Of a stretch of 64,000 nt of DNA, positions 21,841 through 31,732 are shown in pieces. Numbering within the stretch: the first letter of the stretch is position 1; every line of letters begins with the position of its first letter. The position numbers and the translations under genes were made by a program. The notes under the pieces were generated by a model, which worked only from the letters and a program-made list of their open reading frames with translations, had not been told where the DNA came from and did not search any database. The DNA lies in contig JAINUG010000004.1 of the NCBI GenBank assembly GCA_029706075.1, positions 1,795,047 to 1,859,046 of the forward strand, written 5' to 3'. The stretch is from Aldrovandia affinis. Lineage: Eukaryota > Chordata > Actinopteri > Notacanthiformes > Halosauridae.

Positions 21841-21985
21841 TATTACACAGACTCAAGCTCTTCTCTCTCTCTCAGGTGGGCTCTGGGTCCAGCCACAGCA
21901 TAGTAATAGCGTGTATAACATAGACTCAGGCTCCTCTCTCTCTCTCTCTCTATCTCTCTCTCAGGTGGACTCTGGGTACGTGTTC
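21841..21985 (+). repeat. Copied 3' splice site of exon 9
   Basis: The block ACA(C/T)AGACTCA(A/G)GCTC, a (CT)n tract, CAG, then GTGG(G/A)CTCTGGGT occurs twice. The copied acceptor ends at 21875 and the real one at 21964, 89 bp apart. Translation from the upstream site in the required phase meets TAG at 21921. Confidence 0.85.
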
Positions 21986-22148
21986 TATGAGCACCAGATG
22001 CCAGAGGAGCCGTTCTGGGTGGTGCGGGACTCCGCCGAGCTCCTGCTGTCGTCCGGCCCGGCCCAGACCATGGAGCTTGGGTTCCCCATCACCGTGTCCT
22101 TCAACGCAGAGAACCGCAACACTTCCACCCAGCTCTGGAGGAACGCAG
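21965..22148 (+). CDS. cspg4: cspg4 exon 9: CSPG repeat
   Basis: 184 bp, enters phase 0 after (CT)nCAG and leaves phase 1 (GCA G|GTACCG). Encodes VDSGYVFYEHQMPEEPFWVV, LELGFPITVSFNAEN-like sequence (read as MELGFPITVSFNAEN) and LWRNAG, matching mammalian 'ILYEHEMPPEPFWEA..LWKNKG'. The upstream copied acceptor would give a truncated product. Confidence 0.95.
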
Positions 22149-22869
22149 GTACCGCACTGCACCGTCTTTCTTTTTAATGTTTCTTTAACTCCCCTCCCCT
22201 CCAAAACATTTATTTAATGTTTCCTTTACCTTAGATTTTTTTTCCCAACTTTCCAAAATTTAAGGAGATTATCACATACTCTGGCAACCCTGTTCTGGGG
22301 TGTTTCCATTGGCCCAATTACCCATGGTATTTTATACATCACTTGTTTATCTTCCTGTCTTCACATCAGAATCTTTATAGCTCATCCAAAGATGTGATGA
22401 TTTAATTCAACTCAGTTACAACATTGCTTCCCACTGTGCAAGCCTCTGAAATCCTGGGGTGTCTGTGTGATCAGTCGATTAATTAGCTTTGAAAGCTGTT
22501 GGCTGATTCATTATGGGAAATATTTTGCTGCAGACATCCAAACTATTTTCTAGAACCATGTAAACCCTATTTTTTGAGTATTCATTTGTGTGGGTATTCA
22601 GGAGACAAGGGGTGCATTTGACTCCAGAGGAACAGAAAGTTTTAAAACGTTTATGATGTGTTCACCTCTCATCAACTTGTCTTTGATTAATTACTGTGTG
22701 TGGCTGTTTTTCCACAACCTATCCCATTGGGAAATAAACACATCAGCCTTGCAGACAATGGCCATTTACAGGATAATTTCATAACCCCAGAGGTCGTTTC
22801 TGCTCAAACTCAGAGTGAGTCAGAGGGGGGAGTAGAGAGGGACTGGTGAGGGAAGAATATTCCAGCACA

Positions 22870-22980
22870 TATGATGTCACAAATGCAAATCACATTCTAG
22901 ATAAAATTTACATCGAAGAATAGTTGGATTTATGTGATGTCACAATCGATAATTGCACTCTAGATAAAGTGTACACGATT
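22870..22980 (+). promoter_or_regulatory. Duplicated module with CRE-like and octamer motifs (candidate)
   Basis: Two related units 63 bp apart each carry TGATGTCACAA and CTAGATAAA. The first also has a perfect ATGCAAAT octamer. These resemble CREB/ATF-type, GATA-type and POU sites. Regulatory function is inference only. Confidence 0.3.
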
Positions 22981-23164
22981 AGTGCAGTTATTCATCACTG
23001 TTGCAAAGGTAGGAAAAGCTTTTCTTTCATAGACAAAGCCAGCATAGAAGCCCTTTCACTGTGAAATATAATACATTCATACAGTACATTACGCACATTT
23101 TCCTTGAACCCTTACACTCTCAGTCTGATCTCTGAGTGGGTAAGTAAAATGGAAGATAAACGCA

Positions 23165-23186
23165 TGTGTGTGTGTGTGTGTCCCAG
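23165..23186 (+). promoter_or_regulatory. cspg4: (TG)8 3' splice site of cspg4 exon 10
   Basis: Sixteen bases of TG repeat followed directly by TCCCAG replace the usual pyrimidine tract. Such UG-rich acceptors are bound by TDP-43 in the well-known CFTR case. Confidence 0.7.
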
Positions 23187-24991
23187 GTCTTGACCTTCTG
23201 AAAGGTCAGAAGAAGGTGATTGACAGCTCCAGACTGGATGCCTCCAACCTGCTGGGCAGCGTGCCAGAGTCGGAGCGAGGCTCCCTGGTCGTGGTGTTTG
23301 AGGTGATGCAGTTCCCGACCCACGGCACGCTGATGCTGGGTGACGTTGACCTGCCGCCAGACACCCCATTCTTCCTGCAGGAGGACGTTGACAACGGCGA
23401 GCTGGGGTACACCCACCGGGGGGACCCCGAGCCCCTGTACGACAACTTTGTGTTCCGCGTGCGCCTCAACCCCGCGGGAAGGGGGCTCCAGCCGCCGGCA
23501 CCATCCAACATGGTGTTGGAGGAGAGCTTCGGCGTCACAGTGTTGGGTGGTCGCCGCGACTCCACGCCACCCAAGCTGGTGAGCGTGGACTTGCTGCTGG
23601 AGGTGCTGCAGGGCTCCACTGCCCCGCTCACGCCGCGGTACCTGCACGCCGTGGACGAGGACAGCGCGCCCAGAGAGATTGTCTTCACTGTCACCACTGC
23701 CCCCACCAACGGCCTGCTGGTGGACAGCATGTCCGGCACCCCCGTGGAGAAGTTCACCCAGGAGGACATCAACAGTGGGCGGGTGCTGTTTGTCAGTGAT
23801 GGGAGCCTGGCGAGCGGGGTGCTGGAGTTCACCGTGTCCGACGGCCGGCACCGAGCCGAGTCGCACTCGCTGCACATCGGCGTGCTGGCGCGCAAGCTGC
23901 GGCTGACCTTGCCACGCGAGATCCAGGTGCTACAGGGCGATGACGAGACGCTGGTGACCGAGGCCATGCTGAAGGCATCCACGGGCGGGCCCAGCGAGGA
24001 GGAGGTTATCTACGAGATCGTCAACGTCCCCAAATACGCCGCGGTGATGGTGGACCGGCAGCCCACCTCCGCCTTCACGCAGACGCAGATCCGGGAGGGC
24101 CGCGTGAGCGTCCGCTTCGTGAAGTCCACCTCGTCGCGGGACTGCGTGGGGATTGTGGCCCGCAGCCGGGCCGCCAACGTGACGGCCGTGCTCAACGTCA
24201 CCGTGGCGCCGCTGATGAAGCTCCCAGAGGATCCCCCCCTCCTGCCACGTGGCTCCACTGTGCTGGTGGACCCTCGTCTCCTGGACGCCTCGCCGCTGGC
24301 CAACAAGACTAAGTCTACGCCCATGTTCATCATCACCCGCCAGCCGCGTGCGGCCCGATTTGTCCGAGTCGGCGGGAAGGACGACGGCCGTCCGGTCAGC
24401 AGCTTCACCCAGCGGGACATCGAAGAGGGTCACATCGCCATGGAGATCCTGCAGGACGACGGCAAGGATGGTGGCGGGGATGACGGCGGCGGCGTTGGGG
24501 ATGACCGGGTGGAGTTCTTGCTGCGGGCTCACGGGGTGCCGCCCGCTGAGGGGGCGTTATCCTTCAGGACAGCCCCCTACGACCCCACAGTGGTGTATGG
24601 GGCCACGGTCCTCAAGACCCCCTCCTCCAGCACACCGCCTCCCACCACCGCCCCCGCGGGCCGCGGCTCGCACCGGAAACCCGTGGTGTCCCGGCAGCGC
24701 ACCCTGTGGGCCATCCTCATCCCCATCCTGCTCATCCTCCTGCTACTCCTGCTGGCCGCTGCGCTGGCGTACTACCTGGTGCGCCGCAACAAGACCGGCA
24801 AGCACCATGTCCAGACCGCTGCTGCCGCCAAGCCCAAGAACGGCGAGGTCAAGCAGGAGACCTTCCGCAAGACCGACGCCGTCAACAGCATCGCCATGTC
24901 CAGCATGGAGGCTAAGGAGCCTGACCCAGAGCTCCTTCAGCACTGCCGGACAACCAACCCAGCCCTGAAAAAGAACCAATACTGGGTATGA
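23187..24991 (+). CDS. cspg4: cspg4 exon 10: last CSPG repeats, membrane span, cytoplasmic tail
   Basis: 1805 bp including TGA at 24989-24991; completes the split Gly codon from exon 9. Encodes the last CSPG repeats (LDASNLLGSVPESERG, FTQEDINSGRVLF, SAFTQTQIREGRV), a Gly/Asp-rich insert (KDGGGDDGGGVGDD, about 24465-24510), a proline/threonine-rich stalk, one hydrophobic span (about 24701-24781), the basic stop RRNKTGKHHVQ, and a tail ending QYWV. That C-terminus is the PDZ ligand of CSPG4 (GRIP1, MUPP1, syntenin). ETFRK, around the PKC-alpha threonine, is kept. The proline-directed threonine near the end (RTPNPAL in mammals) reads RTTNPAL. The exon is very GC-rich, and its antisense and shifted frames are shadows. 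Confidence 0.97.
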
Positions 24992-25205
24992 GGATAGGAG
25001 TCCAGATCCGAAATGGTGGGACACAGAACCTTTTACGACCAGAAGCATTCTATTAGAGCTTCTCTGAATCATTCCTTTCAGTGTTACTTCAGTGACTCCC
25101 TCTGCCCATTCTTAGCATCGAGCAATTTGAGCAAAATGCATTTTTTTGTTGTTTTGGTTTTGGTTCTTACCACAATCCGTTCTTCTGTGGGGCCATCCTC
25201 AGGTA

Positions 25206-25211
25206 ATTAAA
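25206..25211 (+). terminator. Proximal poly(A) signal candidate (ATTAAA)
   Basis: ATTAAA 215 bp after the cspg4 stop, with a G/T-rich downstream element about 20 bp on. Confidence 0.4.
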
Positions 25212-27032
25212 CACTGAAAATGTCTATTAGTTGTGGGTGGGGGGGGTGAAATCAGATGGTTAATCTGAAGGAGAAATGTTTTTGTTGTCGTCGTCGTCTA
25301 TTTATTGTATAAGAAACCTTGCTGGATTTTATTTTATTTGCAGAGCCCAAATGGTGTCCAAGGACATGAACATAACTCTTTGTTTGGAAACAAAAAGGCT
25401 GCAGAAACAAAATGGATGGTGAGGGGTAAAGACTCTGTTGCCTAAAATTCATTAACTTTCATTTAATGCCAATATGATTCCATTGAAGTACATAAATAGA
25501 CCATTTTTGTGTTTCCAGTGTTTACCTTTTTGATCCAAAAGAGGGACGGATATGTATATATTAATTGTGCCTATTGAAGTAGAACTATGCGATATGAAAG
25601 AACAAACAAACTATTTTTTTGTGTTTTTCCTTTATTTTTTGTATAAATGTAGTCTATATTTGCTTTGGTGGCCTGCCAATCCGTTTTTAATTAGATGTTT
25701 TCCTGGCACCCCGCTGATGAAAAACTCACTGGACTGACCGACGGCACTGAAAAATACAATCCTACACAGTATAAATTATTATGCAACCACACACAGGAAG
25801 TGACTCACCGAGGAGCTGTGTTGCACACATTCTATTGGCTGACAGACTGGAGACTGATGTCATTCAGACTTGTAAATGTTCCAGGTTGTATGACAGATAA
25901 TTCACAGAGTGAATTCCTGTTTCTCACGCTGTGCGTCTGTTTAGACAACCTAGGCTATCTCGATAAAGCTTGTGTCATTCAAATCTAGAAAAACTTGAAA
26001 TCCAGCTAAGAAAAAAAAGAAAATATGACAATATAAAGGAAAAGAAAAGTGTGTACACATGTTATTGCTTCTATAAAAACTCTTTATCAAGCATTTTTAA
26101 TCCAGAAGGAGAAGTCATAAGGTCACCGTCATAACGGACGAAGGGATGTAGGGGAAGTGGTGGAGAGGAAGGTTAAATAAGTGTGCATAAATCAGTAAGG
26201 TTAAATAAGTGCATATGGTTTTTAGAAATGTATAAGCATGTCGTATTGTGTGGTTAATTGTTTTCTGACAGAAGAAATAAGACAGGAACCTTGTTTTTGA
26301 CTGGAGCAGAACCCTTCCCTGATCCAGTCCAATAATATCACAGCTGATAGCTGTACCTTTCTGTTCCTGTGGAAAAAAGGTATCTCTTCTGTTCCTATCG
26401 TTATTCCTAATTTTTCCATGCTATGTTTAGTTGCCTCGGCGATGACCTGCCTGAGATTTCTCACATGAAATCAAGTGCAACTGTTTGTGCTGAACATGAG
26501 AAACTCACCCATATTATGGGATGGTTTTGAGATATCTCTGGAGATACATGTTATAAGTTTCCTGTAAGCTAATGTACCCATCATTCTTCCTTGCTTATTT
26601 ATTTAGATTCTTTTTTTTATTTTTTACAAATTTCTGTCACTACAAACGACAAGCCATATCCTTGCTCACATATTTTATGCGTTTCGATCTATAGTTCTTC
26701 CCTTCGTAAAAACTCATTATGTATGCATATCCTGGTTTTGAAAAAAATGTCTTTTGATTTTGTAACACTGGTGAAGATGTTTTAAAGAAAAACTACTCTT
26801 CTTTCCCTGAAGCACACAGATCATTTTTGCTGTATTCTTTGCTGAAGTTCTCAGATTTCATGAGCAGTTCTTTAGAACGGGCAGTATGTCCGCAGCAGTT
26901 ATATTTCGACCGGCTTTTGTTATTGCTTTTGTCCTTGTGGAAGGTTAGCCGTGGGTTTTTCCTGTGCTTGTTGGTGCATGGACGTTTTTTGAGAGTGTAA
27001 CCCACCCTGATGCCTCAGGAAACAAAATGTGT

Positions 27033-27084
27033 AATAAAAGTCAGATTTTCGGAAAAAACAATAAAAAGAAAATCACCAAATAAA
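27033..27084 (+). terminator. Cluster of three AATAAA poly(A) signals
   Basis: AATAAA at 27033-27038, 27060-27065 and 27079-27084. None was found between the stop codon and this point. Confidence 0.5.
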
Positions 27085-27239
27085 CGAGTAGCGTGGTTTT
27101 TCTCTTGTGCTTTTGTGGCAATGCTGCTATATGAAAGCCTTGTACAATTTTATGCTGCATTAAAGGCCTCCTCTATAGAGCAGTTCCCAGTTATTAGATT
27201 TTATGCATCTAAGGGGCCAGGAAAAAAGACATTCCATTT

Positions 27240-27600
27240 GTTTCCAACCCTGTTTTCCTATTTTTCTCCCAATTTATTAATGTCCAATTGTATCCATGGG
27301 CTGGACTCACAATTCAGGGGAGAGTAGACTGGCACTTTATCTCCTCTGAAAGCCAGCCAAGCTTCTTTTCACTGTGCAGTCATTGCATCGAAGGAGTGCA
27401 TTTGATGCGCAGCTGCTGCAGACTGCAGGCACCCAGATTGACCAAAGGTGGCGCTGGTGAGCAATGAGGCGAGCACAGTCCCATCGACTGAAGCCCCTCC
27501 CTCTCTGGGCAACACTGCGGCTAATCAGCTGATGTCCTGCGGGGCTGCCGACCGCCGTCAGATTTGATAGCAGACCAAGGGGCCCATCCAAGCAGGTGCC
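27240..27600. repeat. SINE C-family copy
   Basis: TTTTTCTCCCAATTTATTAATGTCC start, CTCCTCTGAAAGCCAGCCAAG, GGCGCTGGTGAGCAATGAGG, CTCCCTCTCTGGGCAACACT and GCTAATCAGCTG. The same order of blocks occurs at 40.6 kb. Confidence 0.7.
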
Positions 27601-27720
27601 CAAATTGATTTGGTTTCCATATCATTGTATTATCTGTTTATACACACGTGTATATACAGAATGAGTTCGGGTTGAGTACTTTGCTGAAGGGTGCCGCAGC
27701 TGTGCTCTGACATCCTCTGG

Positions 27721-27934
27721 GACGACACTGTAGCATAATGGTAAGGAAACTAGGCTTGTAACGCAAAGGTTGTCAATTCAATTCCCAGGTAGGGCACTGC
27801 CATTGTACACCTTGAGTAAGGTATTTGATCTGATTTGCTTCAGTAAATATCCAGCTGTATAAATGGACTGTATGTAAAAAAAATGAAAAGTTGCTCTGGA
27901 TAAGAGTGTGTGCTAAATGCCTGTGATGTAACTT
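27721..27934 (+). mobile_element. SINE B (tRNA-derived)
   Basis: tRNA-like head (ACTGTAGCATAATGGTAAGG; box-B-like region around TCAATTCCCAGG), body GGGCACTGCCATTGTAC, TTGCTTCAGTAAATATCCAG, and tail GCTCTGGATAAGAGTGTGTG ending CTAAATGCC. Related copies at 51.8, 52.0 and 61.5 kb. Confidence 0.8.
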
Positions 27935-28943
27935 TGAATCTGAAAGCCTTCTGGTTAGAGGTCTGGTTCCCTATCATCAAAGAGCCTTATGTATTCAATT
28001 TGTATAATCGGACTACTGGCTCACATGATTGTTAACTGCCGGCAATAAATCAATCGGGATTATGCAGCGAGATCAGATGGCTATCTCAGTTTCCCTGCAG
28101 CCTCAGATAAAGCCATGTGTCAAACCTGCCAGCAGGTGGCGCCAGGGTGCAGTTAGCATTTTCAGAGGTGCTGTGCTGGAATTCGTCAGCATTTAACCAG
28201 CCTCGCATTAGCAGTCATTCTTTCCTATGTTCCACTGTTTCCTGTGTCTTTAGTTTCTTCTCCTTCCCTTCTTTCCTTGCTAATAGAGCTTGCCCCTTGT
28301 CAGTGTTACAGATTTGCACTTTGCCAGATGTCATCTTTTAGATTTTAGTTTCCGTGGCTTTTAACTGTAGTGGACAGGTTTTGATTAATAGCTCAAAGTT
28401 TAGTTTAAATTTTTTTAATTGTTTTTAATTGTTCTGGTTTTAGTTTTAATTGTTATGTTTGTTTTGTGAAGAAAATAGGAAAAATTATTGTTTCATAACA
28501 GCTGATTTGCTGGAGCAGGTGTGGCTGGCCAATTAGATAAGGAAAAGCGAGCTGCCATTTTTCATTTAAGAGTGAATGATTTTAAATAAAGGTAAGGCTG
28601 TTAGACTAAAGACTTACAGCTACACCTGGTATTATTGCACAATCCATTTAGATACAATGATGTATTAGGTGGAGGTAGTCTTTGCGGACAAAAGGGAAAC
28701 TTAACTCAGATCTTTGTAATCTGGTCTACGCAGGGGTGCGGTTCAGAATGAAAAACCTTCTGCTACGTGTACACTTTGAACGTGTGTTAGTGAAGGGCTG
28801 GAACAAAAGCCCGCACACCCAGTAGATCTCCAGGACTGAACCTGGGCTCCCCTGCTCTAAATGGTGTTGCAACAATCTTTGAGGTATGTTTGCCCCCCTG
28901 TTTGGCGTGCTGGGGTGTAACCAGAAGCAGCGAGTGAGTAAAG
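27935..28943. other. Intergenic, nothing recognised
   Basis: Unique-looking sequence with T-rich runs. A short open frame at 28117-28341 has no recognisable similarity and no gene context. Confidence 0.6.
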
Positions 28944-29125
28944 TAGGGTTACTCAAATCACGGTCCTCGTGGGCCGAGTACTACTGTTTTTCCACCTTCC
29001 CTTTACCTGGGAGTTAGGTGTGAAGACACTGGCCAATCAATTGCACTAATCGTTCAATTACCTACCTGGGAGAAAAGAAAAACAGAACCGAATTTGGATT
29101 CGTGGACAAGATTTGAGTAACCCTG
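28944..29125. mobile_element. hAT-type MITE with 8-bp target duplication
   Basis: 182 bp with ends TAGGGTTACTCAAATC and GATTTGAGTAACCCTG. Flanked on both sides by GAGTAAAG (28936-28943, 29126-29133), the 8-bp duplication typical of hAT transposons. Confidence 0.88.
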
Positions 29126-29194
29126 GAGTAAAGAACTGGGCCGCACCATACTGAATCGCCCAATCAGCAGCCATAGTAACAGCGCTCTCTAAAG

Positions 29195-29524
29195 CAGTGG
29201 TCTCAAACTCGGTGTCATGGAGGGCCATGTGCATGCTGGTTTTTACTCCAGCCTCCGCTCTTGATTAGATCATTAGTTCCATTATTTGATTAATTGTCCT
29301 GTTGGTTTGCACGTAATGCATAGAAAGTGAAATTTGTTTTATTTTTATTATTTAAATAACAATGGTTACCTATATTCTGTGCTTTAACTTGGAAAAACGC
29401 ACAGATGTACATCTATATGGTATGTAATTAATTAGTTGAACCAACAAAGGCAGCAGTAATTGGTTGGAATGAAAACTCGTGTACACACGACCCTCCATGG
29501 GCACTGAGTTTGAGCCCTCTACTG
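29195..29524. mobile_element. hAT-like MITE
   Basis: Ends CAGTGGTCTCAAACTCGG and GAGTTTGAGCCCTCTACTG are imperfect inverted copies, with GGAGGGCC..CCCTCC inside. The flanks do not show a clear target duplication. Confidence 0.7.
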
Positions 29525-29538
29525 TAATGCCATTACAC

Positions 29539-30043
29539 CAGGGGTTCTCAACCTTGATCCTGGGGGACCCCTGTGTATGCTCCTTTTCGTGCTAACGAAT
29601 CGAAAAATGTGTTTAGCTTCCATAATTTTGTGCTGAAACAGATTTTAACATGATGCAGGTTCAGCTCATTACCATTTTGCTTTCTCTTTGAACTCTTTGT
29701 GGTCCACAAATGGTTTAGATTCAACAACCAGGTGTCCTTCAAGACTTCACTGATTTCAGCTGTAGGTATGTCAATACATCAATAAAAAATGTAACCCCTT
29801 TAAAAAGGAATCATTTGCCACAGCATATTCCATTTTTGTAACATGAATATCTGACATAACGCATTAAAAGGGTTCTTTTCGATGTTAAATGTTATTTTTA
29901 AATATTAAATTATTCCTCATTAGACATTAAAGCATCTAATTCAAAACCATTAACAGCTCGTTATACTTCAGAAATTGCAATTATGGTTGGAACTGAAAGC
30001 AGCACACACAGGGGTACTCCGGGACTGAGGTTGAGAACTACTG
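29539..30043. mobile_element. hAT-like MITE
   Basis: Ends CAGGGGTTCTCAACCTTG and GAGGTTGAGAACTACTG, with an inner inverted pair around ACCCCTGTGT/ACACAGGGGT. Contains an ATTAAA-rich core. No clear target duplication. Confidence 0.72.
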
Positions 30044-31430
30044 CAGCAGAAAGCCATTTCAGTTTATAAAAGCTTACAGTGTTTTGCTCTTAATGCAGCC
30101 CAGGACAAATATGTTTAAGCAGGCTACCTCGCTATCCGTTTTGGGGGGAAATGCCCATTCAAGATCGAAATGTTCTCGTCATTATGAAACATGACAAAAC
30201 ATTGCGTGTCTTAAGTGGCAGACAGTAACCAGTTCTTTGCATGATAATTGCAAAGAAACTGACAGAGCAACATGTAAGTGAGTCAAAGACAGGATTTTCA
30301 TGTCTTCTGTTTTAATTACCAGAAACATACTAAATGTGTCCCTGGGGGATTTAGTCATCTTCTGTTATACATTTGTTAAAATAAGCATTTAATTATCTTG
30401 AAATATTAAGCCAGAAACAGCCCTGGTCAATTGCGGTCAATTGCCCTCTTGAAGACATTCTGGGAACTTGTGTTTACACACAAATGTACACAATAGCAGT
30501 AATGTCCAGGCCGCATAATAATAAAAAATAGGGTAGCAAAATTATTACATTTATTATTAAAACTCCAGAGATTTGCTTGTATTTGTTTCAGGCTCTGAAG
30601 TCTGAAGCTGGTGGGGTGGGGGTACAATGTTTACAGAGTTCACCCACAAATTATACACTCACTGTTCATCTTTCCTAAACATACATTCTGTGTGTGTGTG
30701 TGTGTGTGTTTGTGTAGGTTTGAACATTAACTTTTAATATGGGTATGGTCTCTGCTCTGTTTATACTGCATTTACTACTGCAGATGGGAGAGAGCTCTGC
30801 TGTAAAAAAAAAAAAAGCTAAATTATTTAATAACAGTATTCAATAAAAAAGCATGGTGACCTTTGACCTTTGAGACTACTGTGTGTGTGCATAAGAGAGT
30901 GGAGGAGGTAAGATGGAGGACGTCTGTGTGTGTGTGTGTGCATGAGAGAAAGGGAGGGTGTGTGTGTGTGTGCGTGCATGAGACGGGGAGAGAGTGCGAT
31001 GGAGGATGTGCGTGTGTGAGTGTGCGTGTGTGTGTGCATGAGAGAGAGGCAGGGTGAGAAAGGGAGCGCGTGTCTGTGAGTTGCGCACACAGAAAAACAA
31101 AATAGTTGAAGACATCTCAAGTCAAATGAAAATCACTTGGCTCTGAGAGAGTGGTTAGCCCATGCTCTTTTATGCCAGGGAAACCAAAAGCATGTGTGAC
31201 CTGACTGTTTCAGAAACCATACGGCTGTACTGTCTAACCAGATAAATATTGTTTCATTTTAATCGAGTGCGTAGCCAGAGCTGATTGGTGTGAGATGGGG
31301 GTGATGCACAGTGTGCAGGTGTCCCCCAGCTCCAGGTGTTACAGTGTGCAGGGGTTTACAGTGTGCAGGGGTTTACAGTGCCCTTTAGGACCTAGACTCG
31401 TGACCAGGGGGTTGTCACAGTACAAACAGA
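30044..31430. other. Intergenic with (TG)n tracts
   Basis: (TG)n at about 30688-30712. A GT/GA composite (GTGTGTG..CATGAGAGA) runs from about 30880 to 31080. A short duplicated block around TGTGCAGGGGTTTACAG lies at about 31345-31380. The open frames through the composite are low-complexity artefacts. Confidence 0.7.
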
Positions 31431-31495
31431 CAAGAAGTGAGTGATGGCACAGTACGCATAGACAAGAAATGAGTGACATCACAGTACACATAGAT
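31428..31495 (+). repeat. ~33-bp tandem repeat
   Basis: CACAGTAC(A/G)(A/C)A(C/T)AGACAAGAA(G/A)TGAGTGA repeats two to three times. Confidence 0.7.
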
Positions 31496-31627
31496 GCCAC
31501 AATGCCCCGGATAGGGACTTATTGCACTACAGGTGGCACGATGGGTGGTGTCATAGGGAAGTCAGATGTCTGTTTGAAAGAGCAGACCTGCACCCTTACC
31601 TGTTCATGGCTGGAGGTACAAGTTTCT

Positions 31628-31732
31628 GTCAATCGCAACCTTGTTCTAACCAATCAAAGGGTTTTGCTCTTCACAAAACACAACACAATGATTGGTTCAA
31701 ATCAGCAAATCAGTGAGTTACTGGTAGCATAT
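31628..31732 (+). repeat. Interior of the 43.1-kb hAT element, without its ends
   Basis: Shares GGGTTTTGCTCTTCA, CACAATGATTGGTTCAAATC and CAGTGAGTT..CTGGTAG with 43170-43262. The terminal inverted repeats are not seen here. Confidence 0.6.

Larger units (their letters stand above)
17735..21964 (+). other. cspg4: cspg4 intron 8
   Basis: 4.2-kb intron. About 17940-18260 is unique, GC-mixed sequence that could be a conserved non-coding element. 18.7-19.88 kb shows nothing recognisable. It then holds a SINE C copy split by a fold-back Tc1 element, another SINE C fragment and a copied acceptor region (listed separately). Confidence 0.75.
22149..23186 (+). other. cspg4: cspg4 intron 9
   Basis: Unique sequence with no TE ends. 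Contains a diverged 63-bp duplication (22870-22980) and a (TG)8 tract directly before the exon 10 acceptor. Confidence 0.8.
24992..27105 (+). other. cspg4: cspg4 3' UTR (inferred extent)
   Basis: AT-rich and free of recognisable repeats. A proximal ATTAAA (25206-25211) is followed by a GT-rich stretch at 25228-25250. The first canonical AATAAA hexamers come as a cluster at 27033, 27060 and 27079, followed by T/GT-rich sequence near 27090-27120. The first SINE begins just beyond. The extent is inferred and not proven. Confidence 0.55.

Noticed and set aside
23120-25072. Frames of 200-258 codons opposite or shifted within cspg4 exon 10
   Set aside because: High GC removes stop codons. The sequences are Arg/Pro/Ser-rich and meaningless, while the sense frame carries the CSPG4 tail.
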